20,607 nt of DNA from Granulicella sp. (GCA_003133205.1 PKWK01000252.1:3426-24032); one strand, 5' to 3'; numbered from the stretch's first letter, positions 7,900 to 15,941 are shown. The notes: a model not told the origin generated them from the sequence alone. Program-made: numbers and translations.

Positions 7900-8553
7900 A
7901 TGATTGCAACCGTGCAGAGTGAGAACCGGCTGGGCGACATTCTTGCCAACGCGATTACGCATGGCGTGGGGACGGCGTTAGCGCTGGTTGGGGCGGTGTA
8001 TCTGATTGTCGCGTCGACCCGGGGGAGCGCGTGGCTGATCGTCAGTTGCGCCATCTACGGGACGACGCTGTTCTTGATCTATCTGTGCTCCACGCTCTAC
8101 CACTCACTGGTGCGGACGCGGGCGCGGCATGTGTTTCATGTGCTGGACCACTCGGCAATCTACCTGCTGATCGCGGGCACGTATACGCCGTTCATGCTGG
8201 TGTCGATGCGTGGCGTGGCGGGATGGACGCTGCTTGGATTCGTGTGGGCGCTGGCGATCGCGGGAGTGGTGTTCAAGAGCCTCGCTATCGGGCGGTTCCC
8301 TGCCGCATCGGCGACGGTCTATCTGCTGATGGGATGGTGCGTCGTGTTCGCCATCCGCCCGCTGCTGCATGCGATTTCGTGGCATGGCATGATGTGGCTT
8401 GCCGCGGGCGGCCTGGCGTATACGCTGGGCATCGTCTTCTTTGCGAATGACCGGGTGCACTTCTTCCATGCGCTGTGGCATGTTTTTGTGCTGGCTGGGA
8501 GTGTGGCGCATTACTTTGCGGTGCTCCTGTATGTGGTTCCGGGGCGACGGTAA
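7900..8553 (+). CDS. Hemolysin III / PAQR-family seven-helix membrane protein
   Basis: 217 residues from the ATG at 7900; a GTG at 7882 in frame is possible but has no spaced ribosome site, while GGCGGG precedes the ATG. About seven hydrophobic helices are visible. Family hallmarks are STLYHS (the S-x3-H motif, S64 and H68), HVLDHSAIYLLIAGTYTPF with its conserved Asp and His, and the C-terminal HALWHVFVLAGSVAHY with the HxxxH pair. These conserved polar residues form the zinc site in adiponectin-receptor relatives. Despite the name, hemolysis is not shown for most members; a hydrolase-like or lipid-related role in the membrane is the general view. Downstream, an unrelated membrane protein follows after 42 bases on the same strand. 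Confidence 0.93.
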   Translation: MIATVQSENRLGDILANAITHGVGTALALVGAVYLIVASTRGSAWLIVSCAIYGTTLFLIYLCSTLYHSLVRTRARHVFHVLDHSAIYLLIAGTYTPFMLVSMRGVAGWTLLGFVWALAIAGVVFKSLAIGRFPAASATVYLLMGWCVVFAIRPLLHAISWHGMMWLAAGGLAYTLGIVFFANDRVHFFHALWHVFVLAGSVAHYFAVLLYVVPGRR

Positions 8554-8595
8554 ATTCGGCACGTGCGAAGCTAATTGCGCATCCTACCCCGGTAG

Positions 8596-9753
8596 ATGGT
8601 GAACGGATCACACCTGGAGGATCGGACCACGCCCGCACTGCTAGGTTGGGCTCCGCTGCTGGTTGGCGCGGCGAGCAGCTATGGCGGGATCGCGTTCAAC
8701 TATGGATTTGCGCTGTACTTCCTCGACTATCGCCACGGCTTCGTAAAGCGGGGCCTGGAGGGCGAACTGCTTTCCGGCGTGGCGTTCCTGTCGCGCGGGT
8801 CTCTGCTTGCGATCGAATACATCTTCCTGGCCATCGCGTTTGCGATGACGTACTTCGTATTCCGCGGGATGCTCTTTGGCACGCTGTCCGAGTGCAAGTT
8901 GGCGGTGGCCTTGTTGAGCGCGCCGGCTCTGCTGCCGCATCTGGGATTCATGTTCGCGCAGCCCGATGTAACGCTCTACATCCTCCTGCTTGGCTGCATT
9001 GCCTTGTTTGTTCGCGCGTCACCCGGCATTACGGCCGCTGCGAGTTGTCTGCTGTGCTGCGTAGCGCTGCTGGCGCACGAGGCATTCTGCCTGATGTTCT
9101 ATCCCCTGATCGTTGCGATCCTGTGGCATCTCTGCGCGAGGAAGCGATTGCCGTGGCTGGCCGGTGTCGCACATGTGCTGGTGGTGGCCGCGGTATTCGC
9201 AGCCGTAATGCATTGGGGAGGGCTGAAGATCTCTCCGGACGCCATGCTGCACGAGGCCCGGGCCAGAACGGACGTGGGAGTTGAGCGGCAGGTCTACGAT
9301 GTGATGGCCTCCAGCCTGGCGGAGCAAAGGGCGCTGGTGCGCCACATGTATACCCCCGGAGTGCTTCGGGTGCTGGTGTTGACGGTGCTGCTTTCGGTGC
9401 CCTACTTCGCGCTGCTGGTGCGCCTGCTGCATGGAGCCATGCGAGACGCCGGGTTCGGGCGAATGCAGCGACTGGGGACCGCGATACTGTTTGTGTCGCC
9501 GTTGCTGCTCTGCGCGCTGGGCCACGACACTACGCGCTGGATTGGAGCGATGTGCATCGATGCCACGCTGATGGTGCTGTACCTGTACCTCACCGAGTCG
9601 AAAGACAGCGCCACGCGACGTAGTCTGCTGGATTGGGCGAGCGGGCCGAGCTTCTTGATGTGGCTCGTCTATCTGATCGCGATTGGACCGTATGGGGCGA
9701 CTGGCATGCGCACGGCCGAGCAGATGGTCGAAACGTGGTTCAGGTCAAACTGA
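8596..9753 (+). CDS. Polytopic membrane protein, unknown function (GT-C-like topology)
   Basis: 385 residues with about nine to ten hydrophobic helices. After the first helix comes DYRHGFVKRGLEGELL, a charged loop that I recall as conserved in a large uncharacterised bacterial family (variants of HGFVRRGLLG). An acidic or polar loop FAQPDVTLY and a late GHDTTRWIGA motif with charged residues at a membrane face suggest catalysis in the manner of GT-C glycosyltransferases, but no signature proves it. The start is the ATG at 8596; no strong ribosome site is visible and no better in-frame start was found. It may be co-transcribed with the hemolysin III gene (42-base gap). It converges with the YcxB-like gene, with 51 bases between the stops and no strong terminator there. 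Confidence 0.8.
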   Translation: MVNGSHLEDRTTPALLGWAPLLVGAASSYGGIAFNYGFALYFLDYRHGFVKRGLEGELLSGVAFLSRGSLLAIEYIFLAIAFAMTYFVFRGMLFGTLSECKLAVALLSAPALLPHLGFMFAQPDVTLYILLLGCIALFVRASPGITAAASCLLCCVALLAHEAFCLMFYPLIVAILWHLCARKRLPWLAGVAHVLVVAAVFAAVMHWGGLKISPDAMLHEARARTDVGVERQVYDVMASSLAEQRALVRHMYTPGVLRVLVLTVLLSVPYFALLVRLLHGAMRDAGFGRMQRLGTAILFVSPLLLCALGHDTTRWIGAMCIDATLMVLYLYLTESKDSATRRSLLDWASGPSFLMWLVYLIAIGPYGATGMRTAEQMVETWFRSN

Positions 9754-9804
9754 TGGATGAGAAGCTTCGTGCGGAAGCGAGCGTGACCTCGCGCTCTTCA
9801 GAAG

Positions 9805-10311
9805 CTATGCGCGGGGCATGTGGGCTTCCAGCAGATTGCGTAGTTCGTCGACCTGGGGATATGTGAGATTACTTTTCGGGACTGGGAAAAACAGGACGCT
9901 CTCCGCGTGGAAGAGGACGAATGAATTCTTGTCCTCGGCATACTTGGAGTAGACCTTCCAGTCCGTCCGTACGATTGAGTCGGTGGTTGAATTGCGGAGG
10001 CCTATGCCGTCGATGTCGACCGCCTGGAGGGGATGAAGGTTCCTCAGTTTCCTATATTCCCGCGTCATGGTCCTTCGGCGCAGCGCCATGACCCCTATAA
10101 AGATGGGGATGACGCCCAGGGTGAGGAGCAGATTGACCGGCTGCTCCAGATAGTTATTGAAAGGACTCGGAATCACGCTGGCGGCAACCCAGATGACGGT
10201 GACGACGTATGGGCCGTAGTAGTCCAGCGCCGAGATATTGGAACGCTTGCGCATCGCAAGTAAGGCGGCGGCTTTATAGTCTCTTTCGTTGATGAAGAAT
10301 TGGATATGCAT
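9805..10311 (-). CDS. YcxB-like membrane protein
   Basis: 168 residues. The N-terminus begins MHIQFFINERDYKAAALLAM. Two helices follow (about 35-50, VVTVIWVAASVIP, and about 60-78, LLLTLGVIPIFIGVMAL), then a basic stretch RRRTMTREYRK and a C-terminal soluble domain containing IDGIGLRNSTTDSIVRTDW, KNSFVLFHAESVLFFPVPK and a final amphipathic helix. This two-helix plus IVRTDW...FFPVPK arrangement is that of YcxB-like proteins, whose C-terminal domain has a PH-like fold; their function is unknown. The ATG lies 5 bases after the stop of the upstream small membrane gene, with no separate ribosome site, so translational coupling is likely. Confidence 0.85.
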   Translation of the reverse strand: MHIQFFINERDYKAAALLAMRKRSNISALDYYGPYVVTVIWVAASVIPSPFNNYLEQPVNLLLTLGVIPIFIGVMALRRRTMTREYRKLRNLHPLQAVDIDGIGLRNSTTDSIVRTDWKVYSKYAEDKNSFVLFHAESVLFFPVPKSNLTYPQVDELRNLLEAHMPRA

Positions 10312-10316
10312 AGAGT

Positions 10317-10577
10317 CTAGTGACGCGGTTTGGCTTTGGGTTCGTTCTCCCAGGGACGCGGGGTGACGGGGTCATCGTGCCACTTCTGCCGCTTGCCGAC
10401 GAAGAACATGATTGCGCCGAAGACAAACATGATGCCGCCCCAGGTGAGGTTCAGATCAACGCCGAGCGACCTCTGATAGAGCGTGGCGTCACCATGCGTG
10501 ACGAGGCCGAAGACGGCCATGATGCCGCCGATGATCAGGAAGATCATGCCGAGGGGGATGCGGATGTCGAGTCCCAT
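10317..10577 (-). CDS. Small two-helix membrane protein
   Basis: 86 residues. Helix 1 spans about residues 8-26 (PLGMIFLIIGGIMAVFGLV) and helix 2 about 44-60 (LTWGGIMFVFGAIMFFVG), joined by a loop THGDATLYQRSLGVDLN; a polar Pro/Lys-rich tail follows. GGAG five bases before the ATG fixes the start. It follows the sodium symporter gene on the same strand and is 5 bases from the YcxB-like gene. I do not recognise a named family; it may be an accessory subunit of the symporter or simply an envelope protein. Confidence that it is a real gene is high; its role is not known. Confidence 0.82.
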   Translation of the reverse strand: MGLDIRIPLGMIFLIIGGIMAVFGLVTHGDATLYQRSLGVDLNLTWGGIMFVFGAIMFFVGKRQKWHDDPVTPRPWENEPKAKPRH

Positions 10578-10620
10578 AAATCTCCAATTATCGGTTTGCC
10601 GATCCAGCTCTTAAAATCTC

Positions 10621-10629
10621 ATTATTGCA
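10621..10629 (-). promoter_or_regulatory. Possible extended -10 for the small membrane protein and YcxB genes
   Basis: The minus strand reads TGCAATAAT, an extended -10 with five of six matches, 43 bases before the ATG at 10577. No good -35 is visible. It would let the two downstream genes be transcribed independently of the symporter. Confidence 0.35.
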
Positions 10630-10644
10630 TGCCTGGTGCAGTTT

Positions 10645-10691
10645 GTTGCTGGCCGAAAAGGTGTATTGACTTTCCCCGGACAACCAGCAAC
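10645..10691 (-). terminator. Hairpin just after the symporter stop, possible transcript end
   Basis: GTTGCTGG (10645-10652) pairs with CCAGCAAC (10684-10691), with further partial pairing inside (CCG with CGG, AAAG with CTTT). It begins 13 bases after the symporter stop codon. No T run follows on the minus strand, so it may stabilise the 3' end or act as a weak terminator rather than a standard one. Confidence 0.4.
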
Positions 10692-10703
10692 TCACAACTA
10701 TTC

Positions 10704-12521
10704 TTACCTGAAAATGACGTTAAGCACCGCCGCAATGACCAGCACGGCGATGGCAAGGGTACTGGGCTTCTGGTACCACTCGAGATGGGTTTCGACTGGC
10801 TTCGGCGTGAGCGAATAGACCAGCCCAACGAGCTCCGGCTCGGGGCGTGGTTTGGTGGCGAGAGAGACTACGACGGTTACGACGAAGTTGATAAAGAACG
10901 CGAAGATCGCCGTCCAGAAGTTCTGTGCCATGTCGCTGGGATACTGGTAGACGACGTGAATCCAGCCACCGTGGATGCCGACGGCATCGCCCATGGGCAG
11001 CGTGAGACCGTGGTGGAGCACGGCCGCCAAAGTACCGATGGTAAGACCGGAAAAGGCCGCGTGGCCAGTGGTGCGCTTCCAGAACATACCCAGCAGGAAC
11101 GTAGCGAAGAGCGGCGCATTGATGACCGCGAAGACCAGTTGGAGCGCGTCCATAATGTTGTTGAAACTGGTGACGGCGTAGGCGGCCCCAATGGAGAGCA
11201 TGACGCCTCCAACGGTGGCCATCCGGCCCATCCACAGGTAGTGTGCGTCGGATCCCTTCTTGTTGATGTACGCCTGGTAGATATCGTAGGTCCACACGGT
11301 GTTGAAGGCCGTGACGTTACCCGCCATGCCCGACATGAAGCTGGCCAGCAACGCGGTGAGGCCAAGGCCGAGCATTCCGGTCGGGAAGTAGTGCAGAAGC
11401 AGGGCCGGGATGGTGAGGTTGTAGTCGTAGACGAGTTGCCCGCTGGAGTCGACCACGGAGGCGCCAGTGATGGGGTCGGTCTTGACCGGGACGATGCCGT
11501 GGGGGTGGGCCTGATCGAGCGGGAGGGCGGCGGCCGAGCCTGATGTGCTGGCCGCGATGGCTGAGTTCCCGGCTGCGCTGGTCGGGCCCATCACCTGGGA
11601 TCCGACCGAGACCGCTATGAGGCCAGGCAGGATCACCAGGAACGGAAGGAACATCTTGGGGATGGTGGCGATGAGGGGGACACGGCGGGCGGACTCTTCG
11701 GAGTCGGCAGCCATGGCGCGCTGGACTACAAGAAAGTTGGTGCACCAGTATCCGAAGCTGAGCACGAAGCCCAGCCCCATGGTGAGGCCGATCCACTCGA
11801 CTCCGAGGGGGTTCGTATTGGCGTGAGCCATGCCGCGCCAGGAGTGGGTCATGCTGGCGGGAAGTGTCTGCTTGATGCCCTGCCATCCGCCGACATTGCG
11901 CAGGCCGATCCAGACCAGGGGAAGAAAGCCGGCGACGATCAGGAAGAACTGCAGAACCTCGTTGTAGATGGCGCTGGTGAGGCCGCCGAGAAAGATGTAT
12001 CCGAGCACTATCACCGCCGAAACGATGATGGAGACGTGGAATATGTATGCCTCGGGCAGGATGCCCTTGAACAGGCCAAGCGTCTGGATCAGCAGGGCCA
12101 TGGCGTACATGGAGATGCCGGAGGAGACGATCGTCATAAATGCGAAGGAGAAAGCATTGACCGCGCGGGTCTTTTCGTCGAAGCGCATGCGCAGGTATTC
12201 CGGCACGGAGCGAGCTTTCGAGCCGTAGTAGAACGGCATCATGAAGATGCCTACGAAGCACATCGCCGGAATCGCGCCGATCCAGTAGAAGTGGCTGGTG
12301 ACGATGCCATACTTGGCGCCCGAGGCGCCCATGCCCATCACCTCCTGCGCACCCAGGTTGGCGGAGATGAACGCCAGCCCGCATACCCATGCCGGGATCG
12401 ACCGGCCTGCGAGGAAGAAGTCGTTCGAGGTGCGCATGTAGCGCTTGAGGGCAAAACCGATGCCCAGCACGAAGGCGAAGTAGACCAGCATGATCAGCCA
12501 GTCGATGTACGTGAGATTCAC
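10704..12521 (-). CDS. Sodium:solute symporter (SSS/SLC5 family)
   Basis: 605 residues, about 13-14 helices. Family marks: an N-terminal YIDWLIMLVYFAFVLGIGFA helix, NDFFLAGRSIPAW (the SSS loop before helix 2), AFISANLGAQEVMGM in the first substrate helix, and ARSVPEYLRMRFD, the most recognisable SSS signature. A later SFMSGMAGNVTAFNTVW segment corresponds to the second sodium-site helix. It imports a solute, probably a sugar or related compound, with Na+ across the inner membrane; the sequence does not decide the substrate. An unusually long Ser/Ala-rich periplasmic insert with AHPHGIVPVK precedes the later helices. The start is GTG at 12519-12521 with AAGGAT about nine bases upstream. The small membrane protein and YcxB-like genes follow on the same strand. 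Confidence 0.93.
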   Translation of the reverse strand: MNLTYIDWLIMLVYFAFVLGIGFALKRYMRTSNDFFLAGRSIPAWVCGLAFISANLGAQEVMGMGASGAKYGIVTSHFYWIGAIPAMCFVGIFMMPFYYGSKARSVPEYLRMRFDEKTRAVNAFSFAFMTIVSSGISMYAMALLIQTLGLFKGILPEAYIFHVSIIVSAVIVLGYIFLGGLTSAIYNEVLQFFLIVAGFLPLVWIGLRNVGGWQGIKQTLPASMTHSWRGMAHANTNPLGVEWIGLTMGLGFVLSFGYWCTNFLVVQRAMAADSEESARRVPLIATIPKMFLPFLVILPGLIAVSVGSQVMGPTSAAGNSAIAASTSGSAAALPLDQAHPHGIVPVKTDPITGASVVDSSGQLVYDYNLTIPALLLHYFPTGMLGLGLTALLASFMSGMAGNVTAFNTVWTYDIYQAYINKKGSDAHYLWMGRMATVGGVMLSIGAAYAVTSFNNIMDALQLVFAVINAPLFATFLLGMFWKRTTGHAAFSGLTIGTLAAVLHHGLTLPMGDAVGIHGGWIHVVYQYPSDMAQNFWTAIFAFFINFVVTVVVSLATKPRPEPELVGLVYSLTPKPVETHLEWYQKPSTLAIAVLVIAAVLNVIFR

Positions 12522-12712
12522 TTTGGGCTATCCTTATCGGCGAATGTGCCAGTGGTGATGTGGGAGACGAAAGCTTCTCGCGCCAACTCTAAATGTTTGC
12601 ACCGGGTGAGTCCAGCACCGAAATGGGGCCAGTAGAAAGGAGCGGATGGATAGCCACTACAAAGATGCCGGATCAGGCAAACGCGGGCGACAAGATTCGC
12701 ATCCAACCGATT

Positions 12713-12767
12713 AGTGCGTAGCAGGTTGCGCAGCCGAACCCGGCTGCTCTCTCGGCACAGTGCGTAG
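12713..12767. other. Direct repeats flanking a hairpin in the divergent promoter region
   Basis: AGTGCGTAG occurs at 12713-12721 and 12759-12767. Between them GCAGCCG (12730-12736) pairs perfectly with CGGCTGC (12741-12747) around AACC. The element lies between the divergent symporter and response-regulator genes, close to the latter. It could be a paired operator, or a terminator-like hairpin with a poor tail (TCTCTC). I see nothing else supportable in 12522-12712. Confidence 0.3.
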
Positions 12768-12791
12768 ACTTAGTAGAGGCGGCCAGTTTAG

Positions 12792-13208
12792 ATGATGCGC
12801 GACGAACAGCAATTGACCCTTCGGACCGCTTCCACCATCCTTCTAGTGGATGACAATGCGATTCAGGCCGTGACGCGCCAGACGATCCTCAGGCGGGCCG
12901 GTTACTTCGTCATTGCGGCGCTGAATCCGGGGCGTGCCCTCGAACAGTTCCACAGCGATGAATTCCCTACCGAGATCAGCGCGGTAATCACCGACCACAT
13001 CATGCCGGGCATGAACGGCGCACAGTTCGTCCGCGAGCTGCGCAAGATACAACCCGATCTGCCGGTCATGGTCATCAGCGGCCTGGAAGAGGCCGAGCAG
13101 GACTATGCAGGCCTGAATGTGCGCTTCCTGCTAAAGCCGCTCTCGCCGGACCTGCTGCTCTCCAACCTTCGCTATCTGCTGGATCAGGAGCAACAGGGCG
13201 CCGCCTGA
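12792..13208 (+). CDS. Stand-alone response regulator (receiver domain only)
   Basis: 138 residues. A single CheY-like receiver: acidic pair D20-D21 in ILLVDDN, phospho-acceptor D68 in VITDHIMPGMNG, switch residue S96 in VMVISG and lysine K115 in FLLKPLSP. All key residues are present, so phosphorylation is expected. There is no output domain after the receiver; the protein ends with a short LDQEQQGAA tail. It would act through protein contacts, or as a phosphate carrier, for a sensor kinase not in this window. The ATG at 12792 is directly followed by a second ATG; either may be used. A Crp-like site lies 36 bases after the stop, so the following ccmF probably has its own promoter. Confidence 0.92.
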   Translation: MMRDEQQLTLRTASTILLVDDNAIQAVTRQTILRRAGYFVIAALNPGRALEQFHSDEFPTEISAVITDHIMPGMNGAQFVRELRKIQPDLPVMVISGLEEAEQDYAGLNVRFLLKPLSPDLLLSNLRYLLDQEQQGAA

Positions 13209-13243
13209 GGGCGTGCCGCTTCGTGACTCACCCCCAAAGCCCC

Positions 13244-13259
13244 TGTGATGCCCGTCACA
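13244..13259. promoter_or_regulatory. Crp-like operator upstream of ccmF
   Basis: TGTGATGCCCGTCACA is a perfect TGTGA-N6-TCACA palindrome, the consensus of Crp-type regulators (Fnr sites instead have TTGAT-N4-ATCAA). Its centre is 46 bases before the ccmF ATG. With a -10 at CATATATCT (about 13272-13280) it would overlap the -35; with GAGAAT (13283-13288) it would be centred near -43, close to the class II activator position. Whether a Crp homologue binds is inference. Confidence 0.55.
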
Positions 13260-13297
13260 AGCCAAACTGACCATATATCTGCGAGAATGGCTTTGCG

Positions 13298-15421
13298 ATG
13301 ATTTCTCACCCCATGCCTGAATTCGGGAGCTTTTGCCTTCTCCTGGGTCTCGTTCTTACCGTCTACAACTTCCTGGTAGGTGGCCTCGCTCTCTGGGGCG
13401 CGTCGCCGAGCGGACTCCGCATCACCAACAGGCCGGAAGCCGCGTGGAACCGCCTTGGCGAGACCGCCCGGCGCGCCGGCATTGCCAGCTTCGTCGTTCT
13501 TTCCTGCGCGGCGTTTGCGCTGGTCTGGGCCGCGTTTACCAACGACTTCTCGGTCGAGTACATCCGCGCACACAGCAACCTGGCGCTCAACAACGCCTAC
13601 AAGTTTGCCGCGCTGTGGAGCGGCCAGGAAGGCTCGCTGCTGCTGTGGGCATGGCTGCTGAGCGCCTACGGCTTTGTCCTGCGCATCCGCCACCGAGTCG
13701 ACGTTCGCCTGACCGCGTTCGCCTCAACCATCATGGCCGCGATCCAGGTCTTCTTCCTGCTTCTGCTCTGCGTCGCCGCGCCGCCATTCTCCATCGCACC
13801 CGGAGCGGTCGCGGCGGACGGTGCCGGCCTGAATCCGCTGCTGCAATATCCGGAGATGGTCATCCATCCGCCGATGCTCTACCTCGGCTACGTCGGCTTC
13901 TCCGTGCCGTTCGCGTTCGCCCTCGGCGCGCTGATGATGCGCTACCCCGGTGAGAAGTGGATCCACATCACGCGTCGCTGGACCATGGTGACGTGGCTCT
14001 TCCTGACCTGCGGAATCTTCCTCGGAGCGCACTGGGCCTACAGCGTGCTCGGCTGGGGCGGATACTGGGGCTGGGATCCGGTTGAGAACGCCTCGCTGAT
14101 GCCGTGGCTCACCGGCACCGCCTTCCTGCACTCCGTCATGATGCAGGAGAAGCGCGGCATGATGAAGAACTGGAATGTGTGGCTGATCTTCTCCACGTTC
14201 TTGCTGACGATTCTTGGGACGCTGCTGACGCGCTCGGGCGCGGTCAGTTCCGTCCATGCGTTTGCGCAGTCGGCCATCGGGGCGTGGTTCTACATCTTTA
14301 TCACCATCGCGTTTGCGGTGTGCCTGTTCACGTTCTTCTTCCAACGCGATCATCTGAAGTCGGAGAACAAGCTTGAGTCGCTGGTGAGCCGCGAGTCTAG
14401 CTTCCTGTTCAACAACATGATCCTGCTCGCCGCGTGCTTCACCGTGCTGTGGGGGACGCTCTTCCCGGTGCTGAGCGAGTATGTCCAGGGCTCGAAGGTG
14501 ACGGTGGGCGCGCCGTTCTACAACCGCGTGAACATCCCCATCGGGCTGTTCCTGCTGTTCCTCACCGGCATTGGGCCGCTGCTGGCGTGGCGCTCGACGT
14601 CGCTGCGTTCGATTCGGCGCAACTTCATCCTGCCCTCGATCGCCATGGCCGCGACGGCCGTCGCTCTCATAGCCGGCGGTCTGCGCCCGTGGAACGATGG
14701 CGACGATATGCAGTCCACGTTGTTCTCACTGGTCGCGTTCACGCTGTCGGCCGGAGTGATCACCGCCATTGTGGAGGAGTTTCTGCGCGGCGCCAACGTG
14801 GTGCGCACGCAGACGGGCAAGAATATCTTTTCGTCCATCCTGCTGCTGACCCGGCGCAATACCCGCCGCTACGGTGGCTACATCATCCACTTCGGCATCG
14901 TGGTGATGTTCATCGGCATTGCGGGCGGCGCATTCAACCAGGCGCGCGAGATGGAGATGAGCTACGGCGACACGCTTTCCATCGGGTCCTACCAGTTGAT
15001 CTGCCGCAGCATCACGCAGGACTCGAAAGCGGAGTACGACACCGATTACGCGGTCCTGGACGTGACCAAGAATGGCAAGTATGTCACGCAACTCTCGCCC
15101 GAGAAGCGCGTGTACTTTGCCGGATCGGACCATGAGCAGTCCTCGACGATCGTGGCGCTGCACTCCACCGCGGAGGCCGACCTCTACACCGTCTTCGAAG
15201 GCAAGAATCCGGACACCGGCAGGCCGATCATCAAGGTCTTCCTGAATCCGCTGATCGCGTGGATATGGATTGGCGTTGTGATCGTTGTGGCAGGAACATT
15301 CATCGCCCTGGTTCCAAACCTGGTCCGCTCACCGGTGCGGCAGCGCCAGGAGGATTTGGTCCCGGCCGTCAGTCCAGGCCTGGGGGCTCCGGGCGTTTTG
15401 GCGAAGGTTCCTCATGTTTAG
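13298..15421 (+). CDS. ccmF: Cytochrome c-type biogenesis protein CcmF (heme lyase core)
   Basis: 707 residues. In system I cytochrome c maturation, CcmF with CcmH takes heme from CcmE and attaches it to CXXCH motifs of apocytochromes in the periplasm. About 14-15 helices are seen. The tryptophan-rich WWD motif reads WGGYWGWDPVENASLMPWL (about residues 253-271). Heme-ligand type histidines occur in VIHPPMLYLGYVG (near 190) and GAHWAY. A long periplasmic segment near residues 560-660 precedes the last helix, as in the family. The length is slightly above the usual 630-660. The stop overlaps the ccmH start by 8 bases. No ccmE is directly upstream; a response regulator is. A Crp-like site and probable promoter precede the gene. 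Confidence 0.96.
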   Translation: MISHPMPEFGSFCLLLGLVLTVYNFLVGGLALWGASPSGLRITNRPEAAWNRLGETARRAGIASFVVLSCAAFALVWAAFTNDFSVEYIRAHSNLALNNAYKFAALWSGQEGSLLLWAWLLSAYGFVLRIRHRVDVRLTAFASTIMAAIQVFFLLLLCVAAPPFSIAPGAVAADGAGLNPLLQYPEMVIHPPMLYLGYVGFSVPFAFALGALMMRYPGEKWIHITRRWTMVTWLFLTCGIFLGAHWAYSVLGWGGYWGWDPVENASLMPWLTGTAFLHSVMMQEKRGMMKNWNVWLIFSTFLLTILGTLLTRSGAVSSVHAFAQSAIGAWFYIFITIAFAVCLFTFFFQRDHLKSENKLESLVSRESSFLFNNMILLAACFTVLWGTLFPVLSEYVQGSKVTVGAPFYNRVNIPIGLFLLFLTGIGPLLAWRSTSLRSIRRNFILPSIAMAATAVALIAGGLRPWNDGDDMQSTLFSLVAFTLSAGVITAIVEEFLRGANVVRTQTGKNIFSSILLLTRRNTRRYGGYIIHFGIVVMFIGIAGGAFNQAREMEMSYGDTLSIGSYQLICRSITQDSKAEYDTDYAVLDVTKNGKYVTQLSPEKRVYFAGSDHEQSSTIVALHSTAEADLYTVFEGKNPDTGRPIIKVFLNPLIAWIWIGVVIVVAGTFIALVPNLVRSPVRQRQEDLVPAVSPGLGAPGVLAKVPHV

Positions 15422-15941
15422 GCGCGCGAAATCCTGGCCCGTGAAGTACGGGAGCAGCCCTATTTTCTGGGCGCGGCTGGTGCAGATGGCCCTGCTGTGC
15501 GTCGTCACGATCGTGATGCTCGGCGCGGGAAAATCGCGCTTTGACCGCCTCGGCCACGGGCTGATGTGCTCCTGCGGTTGCGGGCAGATCCTGCTCGAAT
15601 GCAACCACGTCGGATGCCCTAACTCGGCGGGCATGATCGACGAACTGCGCGCACAAATCGCGACCGGCAATACCGATGTTCAGATCCAGAACTGGTTCGT
15701 GGCAAAGTATGGCGCGATCGTGCTTGCCTCCCCCATGCGCGGCGGCTTCGATAACGCAGCCTGGATCGTTCCGATTGTGGTGTTCCTGCTGGCCACCGCG
15801 GGCACCTTTGTGGTGGTGTGGTTCTGGAAGCGCCGGGGCGGAGGGCCACCATCCGATGGCCCTAAAGGTACCCTTGTGGGCGTGGGAGTTGTAGAAGACG
15901 CGGCCCTGCGAGAGCGCATTCGCCGCGAGACGGAGTACTGA
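15414..15941 (+). CDS. ccmH: Cytochrome c-type biogenesis protein CcmH, cysteine-rich variant
   Basis: 175 residues. An N-terminal helix (about 19-38), a periplasmic domain and a second helix (about 126-146) with a charged cytosolic tail. CcmH normally has an LRCxxC motif that reduces apocytochrome thiols. Here the region reads LMCSCGCGQ (C52, C54, C56) followed by LECNHVGCP (C63, C68), so CxCxC replaces CxxC and two further cysteines follow. The rest fits the family: NTDVQIQNWFVAKYGAIVL and the SPMRGGFDNAAWIVP segment. The ATG at 15414 is supported by GAAGG upstream, by the family N-terminus and by the 8-base overlap with ccmF; an earlier in-frame ATG at 15285 lies inside ccmF and is not needed. 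The TGA overlaps the next ATG by one base. Confidence 0.92.
   Translation: MFRRAKSWPVKYGSSPIFWARLVQMALLCVVTIVMLGAGKSRFDRLGHGLMCSCGCGQILLECNHVGCPNSAGMIDELRAQIATGNTDVQIQNWFVAKYGAIVLASPMRGGFDNAAWIVPIVVFLLATAGTFVVVWFWKRRGGGPPSDGPKGTLVGVGVVEDAALRERIRRETEY

Noticed and set aside
10320..11543. 407-codon plus-strand ORF opposite the symporter and small membrane gene
   Set aside because: The minus-strand frames encode clear membrane proteins; this frame is polar, repetitive in Asp/Glu/Gly/His and crosses two genes.
12518..12706. Minus-strand 62-codon ORF before the symporter
   Set aside because: It ends at the symporter start, has no family resemblance or ribosome site, and lies in a probable promoter region.
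15285..15413. Longer N-terminus for ccmH from an ATG inside ccmF
   Set aside because: The added 43 residues are the out-of-frame reading of ccmF; the ATG at 15414 has a ribosome site and fits the family.
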